Assembly: GCA_905234235.1 (NCBI GenBank)
Contig: CAJOHN010000007.1
Location: 1-63,937, forward strand
Reading direction: 5' to 3'
DNA length: 63,937 nt
DNA from: an uncultured Selenomonadaceae bacterium
Lineage (GTDB): Bacteria; Bacillota; Negativicutes; Selenomonadales; Selenomonadaceae
The translations under genes were made by a program, and so were the position numbers. Positions 41,463-50,134 of the stretch are shown piece after piece (the stretch's first letter is position 1; each line of letters starts with the position of its first letter). The notes below the pieces were generated by a model, which saw only the letters and a program-made list of their open reading frames with translations, ran no database searches and was not told where the DNA came from.

Positions 41463-42145
41463 TTAATTCCGCCTCTCAAAAAAGTTTCCGCAATTTTTAT
41501 ATCTTCGGGCGTCGTGATTTTTATATTCCGATAATCGCCCGCCACAATCTTTATCTCCAAGCCCAGCCGTTCAACCAAACTTGCGTCGTCCGTGCCTAAA
41601 AAATTTTCTTTCAACGCCGTATCGTAAGCACGCAATAAAATTTCCCGTCGAAAACCTTGCGGCGTCTGGACTGCGACTAATTCCCTGCGCGGCAGCGTCT
41701 GCTTAACAAATCCTTCTGCGTCGACAACTTTTATCGTGTCCTTTGAAGGAACTGCCGCTATTGCTCCGCCAAATTTCCCTGCCGCGTCGATTACCTCGTT
41801 GATTGTCCGCGCAGATATTAACGGGCGCGCCGCGTCGTGCACCAAAATTATTTCTGCGTCGTCGGGTAAAAATTTTAAGCCGTTCGCGATTGAATATTGC
41901 CGTTCGCTACCGCCGATAACCACGCGCCAAGATTTTAATCCTGTAGTTGCGTTTAAAAGTTTTTCTACTGCCTCGACTTCGTGCGCCGCGACTATCACGA
42001 TTAAAAAGTTTATGCGCTCGACTTGCGAAAAAATTTTCAACGTCCGAATCAAAATCGGCTCGCCTGCAAGCTCCATTAAATTTTTATTTACGCCGCCGCC
42101 CATTCGACGACTCGCGCCCGCCGCCGGAAATATCGCCGTAACCAT
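41459..42145 (-). CDS. ispD: 2-C-methyl-D-erythritol 4-phosphate cytidylyltransferase
   Basis: 228 residues. The nucleotide-binding start AIFPAAGASRRMGGGVNKNL, the strand IILVHDAARPLIS and TLPRRELVAVQTPQGF are signatures of IspD, which couples CTP to methylerythritol phosphate. The ORF begins immediately after the HAD gene's stop region, so the HAD gene and this operon touch end to start on the same strand. Confidence 0.96.
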   Translation of the reverse strand: MVTAIFPAAGASRRMGGGVNKNLMELAGEPILIRTLKIFSQVERINFLIVIVAAHEVEAVEKLLNATTGLKSWRVVIGGSERQYSIANGLKFLPDDAEIILVHDAARPLISARTINEVIDAAGKFGGAIAAVPSKDTIKVVDAEGFVKQTLPRRELVAVQTPQGFRREILLRAYDTALKENFLGTDDASLVERLGLEIKIVAGDYRNIKITTPEDIKIAETFLRGGIK

Positions 42146-42949
42146 TCAAATCAACCCGTAAGCAATGAGCCGCCGAATCCCGATAAGAACGCCCGCCTCG
42201 TCATTGCTCTCCGTCTCGAATCTGGCAATTTTTTTCAAGTCGGGATGAGCATTCGTCATCGCAAAACCGTAATCGACCGCCTGCATCATTTCATAATCGT
42301 TAAGATAATCGCCGAACGCCGCGCATTCTTCGCGTTTGAAGTTCATGATACGCTGAATATTTTTAACCGCCTCGCCCTTGTTAATGCCCGGCGACATCAC
42401 ATCAACCCAATAATCCGAACTCAATACAACTTGCAAACTGTCGTAGAACTGCGTGAGCTTGTCGTAAATATTTTCCTTAGCGTTGGCAGTCGGGTCGAAC
42501 AGCGCAATCTTCAACGGAATGTCGTTAAGTTCGTAGAAGCTGTCGACAACGCCGTTATGCGTGTAATATTTATCAAGCTCGGCGTGAAATTCGGGAGTAT
42601 CTTGTTCGCGGCGGAGGTAAGCGTCCTTCTTGCCGCAGTACACGCGTAAAATATTTTCAAAGCCCTCAGTCGCCCTCAAAACTTTCCGCGCCGCCTCGAA
42701 ACCTAACGGCGAACTGCAAACTTCCTCGCCCTTGTACATGACAAGCGTCCCATTCTCCGCAAGAAATAAAAATTCGTCGCGGTACTTCTCAAAAGACTTC
42801 AGCAGAGAGTAATATTGCCGCCCGCTTGCCGGTGCGAAGATGACATTGCGGCGTTTAAGTTCAGCCATTGCCGCGTCGAAACCTTCAGGCAAATTATTTC
42901 CACTCGTCAGGAGCGTGCCGTCCATATCGGAAAAAATTATCTTAACCAT
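42146..42949 (-). CDS. HAD-superfamily sugar-phosphatase-like hydrolase (Cof type)
   Basis: 267 residues from ATG 42949 behind GGGGGGAA. The nucleophile and acid Asp pair is in FSDMDGTLL at residue 6, motif II is in FAPASGR, the Lys of motif III is in the GINKGEAVK segment, and the last acids are in AAFGDYLNDYEMM. A Cof-type C2 cap separates motifs II and III. Such enzymes dephosphorylate sugar phosphates or flavin precursors. It has its own promoter and lies directly upstream of ispD on the same strand, so it may lead the isp operon. Confidence 0.88.
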   Translation of the reverse strand: MVKIIFSDMDGTLLTSGNNLPEGFDAAMAELKRRNVIFAPASGRQYYSLLKSFEKYRDEFLFLAENGTLVMYKGEEVCSSPLGFEAARKVLRATEGFENILRVYCGKKDAYLRREQDTPEFHAELDKYYTHNGVVDSFYELNDIPLKIALFDPTANAKENIYDKLTQFYDSLQVVLSSDYWVDVMSPGINKGEAVKNIQRIMNFKREECAAFGDYLNDYEMMQAVDYGFAMTNAHPDLKKIARFETESNDEAGVLIGIRRLIAYGLI

Positions 42950-42977
42950 TAAAATTCCCCCCGAAAAAATTTTGTCG

Positions 42978-43006
42978 ATTGTATCACGTGCCGCATATAT
43001 TTGCAA
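42978..43006 (-). promoter_or_regulatory. Promoter of the HAD gene / isp operon
   Basis: On the minus strand TTGCAA (43006-43001), a 17-base spacer ending in GTGA, and TACAAT (42983-42978). Confidence 0.72.
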
Positions 43007-43007
43007 A

Positions 43008-43046
43008 ACAAAACCGCCCCCAAAGTTCGAGAGCGGTTTATTTGTG
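43008..43046 (-). terminator. Terminator of the aldolase gene
   Basis: On the minus strand AAACCGC and GCGGTTT pair around an 18-base loop, followed by TTGTTTTGC. It is located just after the fba stop. Confidence 0.6.
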
Positions 43047-43063
43047 TCGAAACTAGTTTGAAA

Positions 43064-44062
43064 TTATTTTGCGTTGGCGAGTTCCATGATAGCAGCAGCA
43101 GTGCCTTCGGAGCCGAGAACTTCTTTAATCTTGTGCTCGACGAGCTCTTTGATGTAAGCGCGTGCGGGCGAGAGATATTGACGCGGATCGAAGTGATCGG
43201 GATGCTGATTGAAGTGTTCGCGGATGCCGGCGGTCATTGCAAGGCGGAGGTCGGAGTCGACGTTAATCTTGCAGACTGCGGAACGTGCCGCTTTACGGAG
43301 CTGCGCTTCGGGAATGCCAACAGCGTCTTTAAGTGCGCCGCCGTTGTCGTTGATGATTTTAACGTACTTCGGAATAACCGAAGACGCGCCGTGAAGAACA
43401 ATCGGGAAGCCCGGGATTTGTTTTTCGATTTCGGCGAGAATGTCAAAGCGGAGTTCAGGCGGCTCAAGAACGCCGGTTTCGGGATTGCGCGTGCACTGTT
43501 CGGGCGTGAATTTGAATGCGCCGTGGCTGGTGCCGATAGCGATAGCCAAAGAGTCGCAACCGGTCTTGGAGACGAATTCGACGACTTCTTCGGGTTTGGT
43601 GTAGTGGGCTTTGTCGGCATCAACGCTGACTTCGTCCTCAACGCCTGCGAGCTGACCAAGTTCAGCCTCAACCATTACGCCGTGCGCGTGTGCATATTCG
43701 ACAACTTCTTTGGTCTTCTCGATATTTTCCGCAAAGGGATAGTGCGAGCCATCGAACATGACGGAAGTAAAGCCGCCGTCGATGCAGGATTTACAGGTTG
43801 CGAAGTCGGGACCATGATCGAGATGCAGAGCGATCGGAATGTCATTTACTTCGAGAGCCGCGCGGACGAGATGGACGAGATACTGATGATTAGCGTATTT
43901 GCGTGCGCCGGCGGAACACTGAAGAATGACGGGCGATTGGAGCTCGGCAGCGGCACTAGTGATGCCCTGAACGATTTCCATGTTGTTGACGTTGAACGCG
44001 CCGATAGCGAAGCCGCCCTCGTGAGCTTTCTTGAACATAGCTTTGGTTGTGATTAACGGCAT
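43064..44062 (-). CDS. fba: Class II fructose-bisphosphate aldolase
   Basis: 332 residues from ATG 44062, eight bases after GGGAGG; the ATG two codons earlier is too close. The start MPLITTKAMFKKAHEGGFAI, the Zn ligand segment LHLDHGPDF near residue 80, MFDGSHYPF and the second Zn His region (TSHGAFKF), plus the catalytic loop VLHGASSV, are conserved. It interconverts fructose 1,6-bisphosphate and triose phosphates. It is monocistronic, with its own promoter (44129-44158) and terminator, consistent with high expression. Confidence 0.95.
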   Translation of the reverse strand: MPLITTKAMFKKAHEGGFAIGAFNVNNMEIVQGITSAAAELQSPVILQCSAGARKYANHQYLVHLVRAALEVNDIPIALHLDHGPDFATCKSCIDGGFTSVMFDGSHYPFAENIEKTKEVVEYAHAHGVMVEAELGQLAGVEDEVSVDADKAHYTKPEEVVEFVSKTGCDSLAIAIGTSHGAFKFTPEQCTRNPETGVLEPPELRFDILAEIEKQIPGFPIVLHGASSVIPKYVKIINDNGGALKDAVGIPEAQLRKAARSAVCKINVDSDLRLAMTAGIREHFNQHPDHFDPRQYLSPARAYIKELVEHKIKEVLGSEGTAAAIMELANAK

Positions 44063-44128
44063 TTGCATTACCTCCCAAAAATTTTTACACATATTCGCGG
44101 GACTTGCGCCCCTCTAAAAGACAACCGT

Positions 44129-44158
44129 ATTTTAGCACACTCGCGGGCAAAGTTGCAA
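44129..44158 (-). promoter_or_regulatory. Promoter of fba
   Basis: On the minus strand TTGCAA (44158-44153), an 18-base spacer and TAAAAT (44134-44129), about 70 bases upstream of the fba ATG. Confidence 0.7.
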
Positions 44159-44198
44159 CAAGTAACCAAAAAATATTTTGACAATTCGCATGGGAAAT

Positions 44199-45332
44199 TT
44201 AATCGAGAGTTCGCGCCATGAAAAATCCGATTAAGATTATAGCAACGGCAAAAATTGTTCGTGTAACCCAGAAAGCCGTTATCAAATCCGCGCCAAAAAT
44301 TCTCAGTAGCAAAAACAAAACATAGACGCCTAACGCTAAAAATATGAACGCGGCAAGCCAAAAAATTTTCATCGGGAGATAATCTGCGCGGTCGGCAAAA
44401 TGTAAACAGGCAAGCGCGGGAAGTATCAAAATAAAAAATTCGTTGTGGAAGGAGTACGCAAAAAAAGTTGTCGCTAAATACGCAGGGCATGCCCAAAAAA
44501 TTTTTTTATCCTTGAAGCCGAGCCGCCACGTTAGCCAAATGAATAAACATCCCGCGAACATACTCGTCAACATAGCGAGCGATTTGTCTTCGGGGAAAAC
44601 CAAACTAAACAGTCCCGAAAAAACTACGTTGCCGCCCGTTTTTACCGAGAAAAATTCTGTCAGCAAAGTTATCGGCGATTGGTTGGTCATAAGAGCCGCC
44701 GCGCCCCACGCCAAAAAATTCATAATCGCCGCCGTCAACAAGACTTTAAAATTTTTCCGCAGAAGCAAAGCAAAACATATCGGCAAAGCAACTTGCGGCT
44801 TCACCATCGCCACGCCGATTAAGAGCCCTGACAAAATTGGTAATTCATCGGCAAAAATACAGCTCAGAATTAACAGGCAACAGATTACCGCTCCCGCGTT
44901 CCCGAAATACATCGAGATAAAGAAGCTCGCGAAAAATGCGGGAAGTATCATCGCCGCCAAAGGGAAAAATTTTTTGAGGACAAGTGCCGTCGCCAGCAAG
45001 AGGAAAATATTCAGCAGAATAAAATATTTTACCGCGTCTAACCACTCTAAAAATCCGGGGTAGAAAAAATTGCCGAGTACAAGTCCCCAAGGTGTCGTCG
45101 ACCAACCGGCGGGAATGATTCCGATTTCTTCAATCAAAGGCGTTTTGATTCCGATTATCGAGTAAGGATCGACACCGCGCAGAGTGTAGACGCACAACGC
45201 CCATTGCCCGTGAAAATCAAAGAGCGGATATTGGGCTGCCCACCAAAAATTTTTCAGTTCAAGCAGTAAAAAATAATTCCCTGCAAAACAACACAAGCCC
45301 AACGCAAAAACAAGGCACGCGAATTTTTTCAT
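44199..45332 (-). CDS. GT87/DUF2029-like polyprenol-dependent glycosyltransferase
   Basis: 377 residues with about ten membrane helices. The first loop contains PLFDFHGQWALCVYTLRGVDPY, whose Asp after TM1 fits the catalytic acid of GT-C enzymes. GLLIGVAMVKPQVALPICFALLLRKN near residue 195 is the central motif typical of GT87/DUF2029 proteins (the KPQ signature). Family members transfer mannose or arabinose from polyprenyl-phosphate donors outside the membrane. It is the third gene of a tight minus-strand cassette, overlapping the HAD gene by four bases. Confidence 0.8.
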   Translation of the reverse strand: MKKFACLVFALGLCCFAGNYFLLLELKNFWWAAQYPLFDFHGQWALCVYTLRGVDPYSIIGIKTPLIEEIGIIPAGWSTTPWGLVLGNFFYPGFLEWLDAVKYFILLNIFLLLATALVLKKFFPLAAMILPAFFASFFISMYFGNAGAVICCLLILSCIFADELPILSGLLIGVAMVKPQVALPICFALLLRKNFKVLLTAAIMNFLAWGAAALMTNQSPITLLTEFFSVKTGGNVVFSGLFSLVFPEDKSLAMLTSMFAGCLFIWLTWRLGFKDKKIFWACPAYLATTFFAYSFHNEFFILILPALACLHFADRADYLPMKIFWLAAFIFLALGVYVLFLLLRIFGADLITAFWVTRTIFAVAIILIGFFMARTLD

Positions 45333-45943
45333 AACGACTCCTCAAAAATTTTTACGTCAAGATAATCTGTACCCGCCGCTTTGGCACAAAGTCCGTCTCT
45401 ATCGTCACGGTCGCCGATATAAAGAACTTCAGCGGGATTTAATTTGAACTCCTCCAAAATTTTTTTCAAACCGCGCGCGTCGGGTTTCATGCAACAAAGT
45501 TCGTCGGCGGAGAAAGCGGCATCCGGAGAAAATTCAATCGCGGACAATTTTTCGCGGACGGGATTATCGGAATAAACAATCATCCTCACGCCAAGACTTT
45601 GATAAAACTTAGCGGCGTCGAGGACTTTCTTCCGAGTAAAGAGACGTAAAATTTTCAGCGGACGTTCAATCAGCCACGTTTGCAAAATTTTTTCTACGGA
45701 CTCTCTCGGAACTTTGTAATGTCGAACCAATTCCGCAAGTTGAAGTTCACGGAAATTTTTTGCCTCCGCGCAGAAACGATTTTCTCTAAGCCGCCGCCAA
45801 TCTCGCAAGATAAAAATTTCTTTGATCCGCGTCGGACGGAAAAAATAATAGCTCGCCAGCCAAAGAGCCATAAAAATTCGCACGGGCAGTTGTCGAGTTA
45901 GTGTACCGTCAAAATCCAAAATCCAAGCCTTGTAATTTTTCAT
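45329..45943 (-). CDS. HAD-family phosphatase in the UbiA/GT87 cassette
   Basis: 204 residues. The motif I DFDGTLTR lies near residue 9, an alpha-helical C1-type cap spans residues ~20-100, motif II is in VYSDNP, and motif III/IV is KPDARGLKKIL with YIGDRDDRDG near residue 178. It hydrolyses a phosphate monoester. Wedged between a UbiA-type phosphoribosyltransferase and a GT87-like transferase, with four-base overlaps on both sides, it is a good candidate for the 5-phosphate removal step of polyprenyl-phosphoryl pentose synthesis. That role is inferred. Confidence 0.82.
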   Translation of the reverse strand: MKNYKAWILDFDGTLTRQLPVRIFMALWLASYYFFRPTRIKEIFILRDWRRLRENRFCAEAKNFRELQLAELVRHYKVPRESVEKILQTWLIERPLKILRLFTRKKVLDAAKFYQSLGVRMIVYSDNPVREKLSAIEFSPDAAFSADELCCMKPDARGLKKILEEFKLNPAEVLYIGDRDDRDGLCAKAAGTDYLDVKIFEESL

Positions 45944-46860
45944 AAATGAATCAGTTCGTTCGTCGTAAAAATTTTAAGCGCGGGAATGTCAATCGTCATC
46001 AATACCGCGAAAAAAATTATTGACAGTAGACAGTAAATCATCAGCCCGCGTTCGTGATAAAGTTTTTCGGGCTTTTGAACCGCTGAATCTTTTTTGAACG
46101 ACAGCCAAAAATAATAACAGTACAGCCCAATGAGGAGCGGCATGAACAATACCAATTCGATTCGATATTTCACGAGGAACACGCCGATAAAAAAGACCGA
46201 ACACATTGCGTAGAAAAATGCGCTTATCAAGAGAGATGACTCCGAGTAGTGCGCGAAAGATTTTCTGTAAGCGGCGGCGAGTTCAGGGTTGTTAATCATG
46301 CGGTATTCGGCATAACGCTTTATCGCCATGAGGAACGCGCCGAGCATCCAATAACCCAATACTATGCTTGACGGCGGCAAAATAAATCCTTCCACGACGA
46401 TAAACCAACCCATCAGCAGGCGAATCATGTTATTAACAGACTCAGTCAGCACGTCGAGATAAGCAAGGTCTTTCGTCCTAATCGGCTTGACGTTATAAAA
46501 AATTCCCATGAGCCAAAGCCACGTCGCCATTGCTAGAAAATAACTGTTGACGAGCGCGGCAATGCTTAATCCGACAATCGTCAATGCGAGCCACAGCAGA
46601 AAAATAATTTTGCCGTTCATTGTCTCTTTGACGGCGGCACGAAATTTTTTTGTTGGGTGATGCTTATCAAATTCAGCGTCGAGGTATTCGTTGATAACGT
46701 AATTGGCGGAGGCAATCAGACACGTCGCGAAAAAGCCCGCCAAAAGATTTTCAATGGAGAAATTTATTTTCGTAAGGAGAAATGCGCAGACAATTCCCGG
46801 CACGATAAAAAATTGCTTTATCCAATGGTCAAGCCTCATGATTTTAAAATATTTTTTCAT
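45940..46860 (-). CDS. UbiA-family decaprenyl-phosphate phosphoribosyltransferase-like protein
   Basis: 306 residues from ATG 46860; the frame upstream overlaps the aminopeptidase gene and is not homologous. About nine membrane helices. The Asp motif NYVINEYLDAEFDKHHPTKKFR near residue 70 resembles the N-D...D...HPTK-RP segment of mycobacterial decaprenyl-phosphate phosphoribosyltransferase (Rv3806c) more than that of quinone UbiA enzymes. This suggests transfer of phosphoribose from PRPP to a polyprenyl phosphate. It has no strong ribosome site and lies 26 bases after the aminopeptidase stop, so coupling to upstream transcription is likely. Confidence 0.75.
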   Translation of the reverse strand: MKKYFKIMRLDHWIKQFFIVPGIVCAFLLTKINFSIENLLAGFFATCLIASANYVINEYLDAEFDKHHPTKKFRAAVKETMNGKIIFLLWLALTIVGLSIAALVNSYFLAMATWLWLMGIFYNVKPIRTKDLAYLDVLTESVNNMIRLLMGWFIVVEGFILPPSSIVLGYWMLGAFLMAIKRYAEYRMINNPELAAAYRKSFAHYSESSLLISAFFYAMCSVFFIGVFLVKYRIELVLFMPLLIGLYCYYFWLSFKKDSAVQKPEKLYHERGLMIYCLLSIIFFAVLMTIDIPALKIFTTNELIHL

Positions 46861-46885
46861 GCGATTAATTTTTCTACATAAACTT

Positions 46886-48379
46886 TTAAATCTCGCTGAG
46901 GAACGCGGAATAACCTTTTTTAGTTTCGTAAATATCGATTTTGGAAGTCGCCTCAAAAGGCGCGTGCATACTAAGAACCGCAACGCCGCTGTCGATAACT
47001 TCCATGCCGTATTTCGCCATCATATAAGCGATAGTACCGCCGCCGCCCAAATCGACTTTGCCGAGTTCGCTGAACTGATAATGGACGTTGTGCTTATCGA
47101 GAATGCCGCGCAGTTTCCCGACGTATTCGGCGTTGGCGTCGCTGGAACCGCTTTTGCCGCGTGAGCCCGTGAACTTATTAAAAACCATTCCCTTGCCGAG
47201 ATAAGCGACGTTCTTTTTTTCGTAAGCGGAAGCGTAAAGCGCGTCGTAAGCACTGGAAACGTCGGAACTGAGCATAAAAGAATTTCTCAACGCACGACGT
47301 AAGGCAAGTTCGCTGTATTGCCCGCAAGCATTCAGAACTTCCGCGAGCGTATTCTCCAAGAATTGAGACTGCATACCCGTCGCGCCATAACTGCCGATTT
47401 CTTCCTTGTCGACAAGCAGACAGCACGCGGTTTTGCCAAAAGTTTGATTCGCCGCCTCCAACATTGCAACCAACGACGTATAAGAACAAACTCTATCATC
47501 TTGCCCGTAGCCGAGCACCATACTTTTATCGAAGCCGAGTTCCCGCGCCTTGCCCGCCGGAACCAACGCGAGTTCCGCCGACATAAAATCTTCCTCGTCG
47601 AGGTCGTACTTATCCTTTAAAAGTTTCAGCACGCCTTTTTTGACGGACTCTTTATCGTTTTCTTTGAGCGGATAATTGCCGACGAGTATATCAAGCTTTT
47701 CGCCCTCGATAACTTTGTCAGCGGTTTTCTTAAGTTGTTCCTGCGATAAATGAATCAGCAAATCAGTTACGCAGAAAACGGGATCGCTGTCGTCCTCGCC
47801 GATAACAATTTCTACGACGCGCCCATCCTTTTTAACAACAACGCCATGCATTGCGAGCGGCAACGTCACCCACTGATATTTTTTAATGCCGCCGTAATAA
47901 TGCGTGTCCATGTAAGCAAGCCCGCCGTCTTCGTAAAGCGGATTCTGTTTTAAATCTAAGCGGCAAGTGTCGATATGCGCACCGAGAATTTTCAAACCGT
48001 TTTCGAGAGGCTCAGTACCGATTTGGAAGAGCGCGACGGTTTTTTTCATGCAGACGCTGTAAACTTTATCGCCCGCCTTGAGTTTGATTTTATTTTTAAT
48101 CACGTCGTCGAGATTTTTATAACCGACAGCCTCCGCGCACTTGACAGCCTCCAGAACACTTTCGCGCTCGGTTTTGCAACGGCTTATAAAATCGATATAG
48201 CCCGCCGCCAAATTTTCCATAGCCGCCTTATCCTCGTCGGTGTAGCCGCTCCAAATTGAAGGTTTCTTATCATTCTCTTCAGCCATTTTGCGTTTCTCCT
48301 TTTCGATTTGAATTTTTTTCCACTCGCGCAATTTCTCTCTGAGTTCGGAGACCTGCGCGGTAAGTGTTTTATCGTCCAT
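46886..48379 (-). CDS. M18-family zinc aminopeptidase
   Basis: 497 residues from ATG 48379 behind TTGAGGTT. The first ~35 residues are a charged coiled coil that M18 enzymes normally lack. The peptidase core has the first Zn His in LGAHIDTCRLDL, the bridging Asp in GYGQDDRVCSY, the catalytic Glu pair in LVDKEEIGSYGATG, a ligand in MLSSDVS, and the last His in LSMHAPFEATSKID. It removes N-terminal residues, often acidic ones, from peptides in the cytoplasm. It overlaps the dusB end by 11 bases. Confidence 0.92.
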   Translation of the reverse strand: MDDKTLTAQVSELREKLREWKKIQIEKEKRKMAEENDKKPSIWSGYTDEDKAAMENLAAGYIDFISRCKTERESVLEAVKCAEAVGYKNLDDVIKNKIKLKAGDKVYSVCMKKTVALFQIGTEPLENGLKILGAHIDTCRLDLKQNPLYEDGGLAYMDTHYYGGIKKYQWVTLPLAMHGVVVKKDGRVVEIVIGEDDSDPVFCVTDLLIHLSQEQLKKTADKVIEGEKLDILVGNYPLKENDKESVKKGVLKLLKDKYDLDEEDFMSAELALVPAGKARELGFDKSMVLGYGQDDRVCSYTSLVAMLEAANQTFGKTACCLLVDKEEIGSYGATGMQSQFLENTLAEVLNACGQYSELALRRALRNSFMLSSDVSSAYDALYASAYEKKNVAYLGKGMVFNKFTGSRGKSGSSDANAEYVGKLRGILDKHNVHYQFSELGKVDLGGGGTIAYMMAKYGMEVIDSGVAVLSMHAPFEATSKIDIYETKKGYSAFLSEI

Positions 48380-49337
48380 GTATAACCTCAATAATTTTCA
48401 AAAAATCTTCGGCGGAATCTGCGCGGTTGAATGAATTCCTAAGCTCGGCTCCGCCCGTCAAGCCCTTAGTGTACCACGCGGCATGAGCCCGCATTTCACG
48501 GACGCCAACACGTTCGCCCTTGTAAAAAATAATTTTCTCCAGATGTCGACGCATAATTTCGGCGCGTTCGTTGACAGTCGGCGGAGGAAGTTTTTCGCCC
48601 GTCAAAAAATATTTCAGCAAGCGATTGATAATAAACGGATTGCCCTGCGCGGCTCTGCCAATCATCACGCCGGCGGCTTTAGTCACTTCAAGAATTTTAT
48701 CCAAGCTGTCAAAATCTTTAACGTCGCCGTTGGCAATGACGGGGATTTTCACGGCGGCTTTGACTTTGGCGATTTCCTCCCAATTCGCCGCGCCCGAATA
48801 AAATTGTTCGCGAGTCCTGCCGTGTACGGTTATGAAGTCGACACCCGCATTTTCCGCACGTTTGGCAACTTCGACGGCATTAATCGTATCGCAACCGAGC
48901 CGAATCTTTACGCTGACGGGCAAGCTTACAGATTTTTTTACGGCGGATAAAATTTTTTCGAGGAGCGCGGGATTTTTCATGAGTGCGGAACCTTCGCCGT
49001 TCTTGACGATTTTAGGCGCGGGACAACCTGCATTAAAATCAATGACGGCAGCCGAGCCGAGTTGTTCGACGTAAGCCGCCGCCTCCGCGCAGATTGCAGG
49101 GGCGGAGCCGAAAATTTGAATCGCAATAGGACGCTCCGCCGCCACCGTTTCCAACATCGCCAAAGTTTTTTCGTTACGATAGTGAATGCCCGCCGCGCTT
49201 ACCATTTCCGAAAACATCAGCAAATTTTTCCCGTCGTCGCCGATAAGCTCCCTAACCAAAATTCTAAACGCCGTATCAGTGACGCCCGCCATCGGCGCAA
49301 GAAATATCGGCGTCTTAAAAATTTCCGCTACCGTCAT
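48369..49337 (-). CDS. dusB: tRNA-dihydrouridine synthase
   Basis: 322 residues, full length. The FMN-binding TIM barrel is clear: FLAPMAGVTDTAFR at the start, SEMVSA, the active-site Cys in DFNAGCPAPKIVKNGEGSAL, KIRLG, HGRTREQFYSG and GVMIGRAAQGNPF. The C-terminal helical domain follows. It reduces uridine in the D-loop of tRNA. The Firmicutes DusB-like subtype is likely; the exact position modified is not deducible. Its start lies within the coaX stop region (four-base overlap). Confidence 0.94.
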   Translation of the reverse strand: MTVAEIFKTPIFLAPMAGVTDTAFRILVRELIGDDGKNLLMFSEMVSAAGIHYRNEKTLAMLETVAAERPIAIQIFGSAPAICAEAAAYVEQLGSAAVIDFNAGCPAPKIVKNGEGSALMKNPALLEKILSAVKKSVSLPVSVKIRLGCDTINAVEVAKRAENAGVDFITVHGRTREQFYSGAANWEEIAKVKAAVKIPVIANGDVKDFDSLDKILEVTKAAGVMIGRAAQGNPFIINRLLKYFLTGEKLPPPTVNERAEIMRRHLEKIIFYKGERVGVREMRAHAAWYTKGLTGGAELRNSFNRADSAEDFLKIIEVIHGR

Positions 49338-50107
49338 TGCGAGTTCCGTTCATATAAAACGCGCAAGCCGCTGAGCGTTAAGAAGTGGTCAATCTTATCT
49401 ATCGTCTTTGATTCGCGGTGAATCATCTTAGCAAGCCCGCCCGTCGCGATAACTTTTGCATTCCAATCCGCGCCCATTTCCTCGCGAATCTTGCCGACAA
49501 TCGCATCAATCTGCCCGACGTAGCCGTAAATAATCCCCGACTGCATACAAGTCGTGGTGTTGTGCCCGATGACGCTTTTGGGAGGGATAAGTTCAATGCG
49601 CGGAAGTTTTGCCGTCGAACTGAAAAGAGACTCCGCACTCGACACGATACCCGGCGCAATTACTCCGCCTAAAAAATCGCCCGTCTCTGAAACAACATCA
49701 AAAGTCGTCGCCGTGCCAATGTCAATCACAATCAGCGGTCCGCCGTAATGTTCAAACGCCCCGACAACGTTGACAATCCTATCCGCGCCGATTGCTCGCG
49801 GGTTTTCGTAGTTCAACTTAATGCCCGTCTTGATACCAGGACCGACAACCAGCGGGCGCACTTTGAAATAACGCTCGCACATTTTTGTTATCGGCACAAT
49901 CAGCGGCGGCACGACGGACGAAATTATTATGTCCTTAACGTCGGAAATTTTCACGCCCTGATAGCGGAACAAATCGTTAATCAATATGCCGTATTCGTCG
50001 CCGGTCTTTTGTCTGTCCGTCGAAATGCGCCAATGCTTCATGAGATTTTTCCCGCTGTACGTGCCCATTACGATATTGCTGTTGCCAATGTCAATTACTA
50101 AAAGCAA
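49334..50107 (-). CDS. coaX: Type III pantothenate kinase
   Basis: 257 residues from TTG 50107 behind AGGAGTTGGTTCC. The ASKHA fold motifs are present: phosphate-1 DIGNSNIVMG at residue 5, GADRIVNVVGA with the pantothenate-site Asp near residue 109, phosphate-2 IDIGTATTFD near residue 129, and the adenosine motif VIATGGLAKM. CoaX makes 4'-phosphopantothenate, the first step of coenzyme A synthesis, and is insensitive to CoA feedback. It is in one unit with dusB and the M18 peptidase. Confidence 0.95.
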   Translation of the reverse strand: MLLVIDIGNSNIVMGTYSGKNLMKHWRISTDRQKTGDEYGILINDLFRYQGVKISDVKDIIISSVVPPLIVPITKMCERYFKVRPLVVGPGIKTGIKLNYENPRAIGADRIVNVVGAFEHYGGPLIVIDIGTATTFDVVSETGDFLGGVIAPGIVSSAESLFSSTAKLPRIELIPPKSVIGHNTTTCMQSGIIYGYVGQIDAIVGKIREEMGADWNAKVIATGGLAKMIHRESKTIDKIDHFLTLSGLRVLYERNSQ

Positions 50108-50134
50108 GGAACCAACTCCTAAAAAATTTTTACT

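Noticed and set aside
43001..44056. 351-aa ORF on the plus strand
   Set aside because: It is antisense to fba, which has promoter, ribosome site, terminator and conserved motifs.
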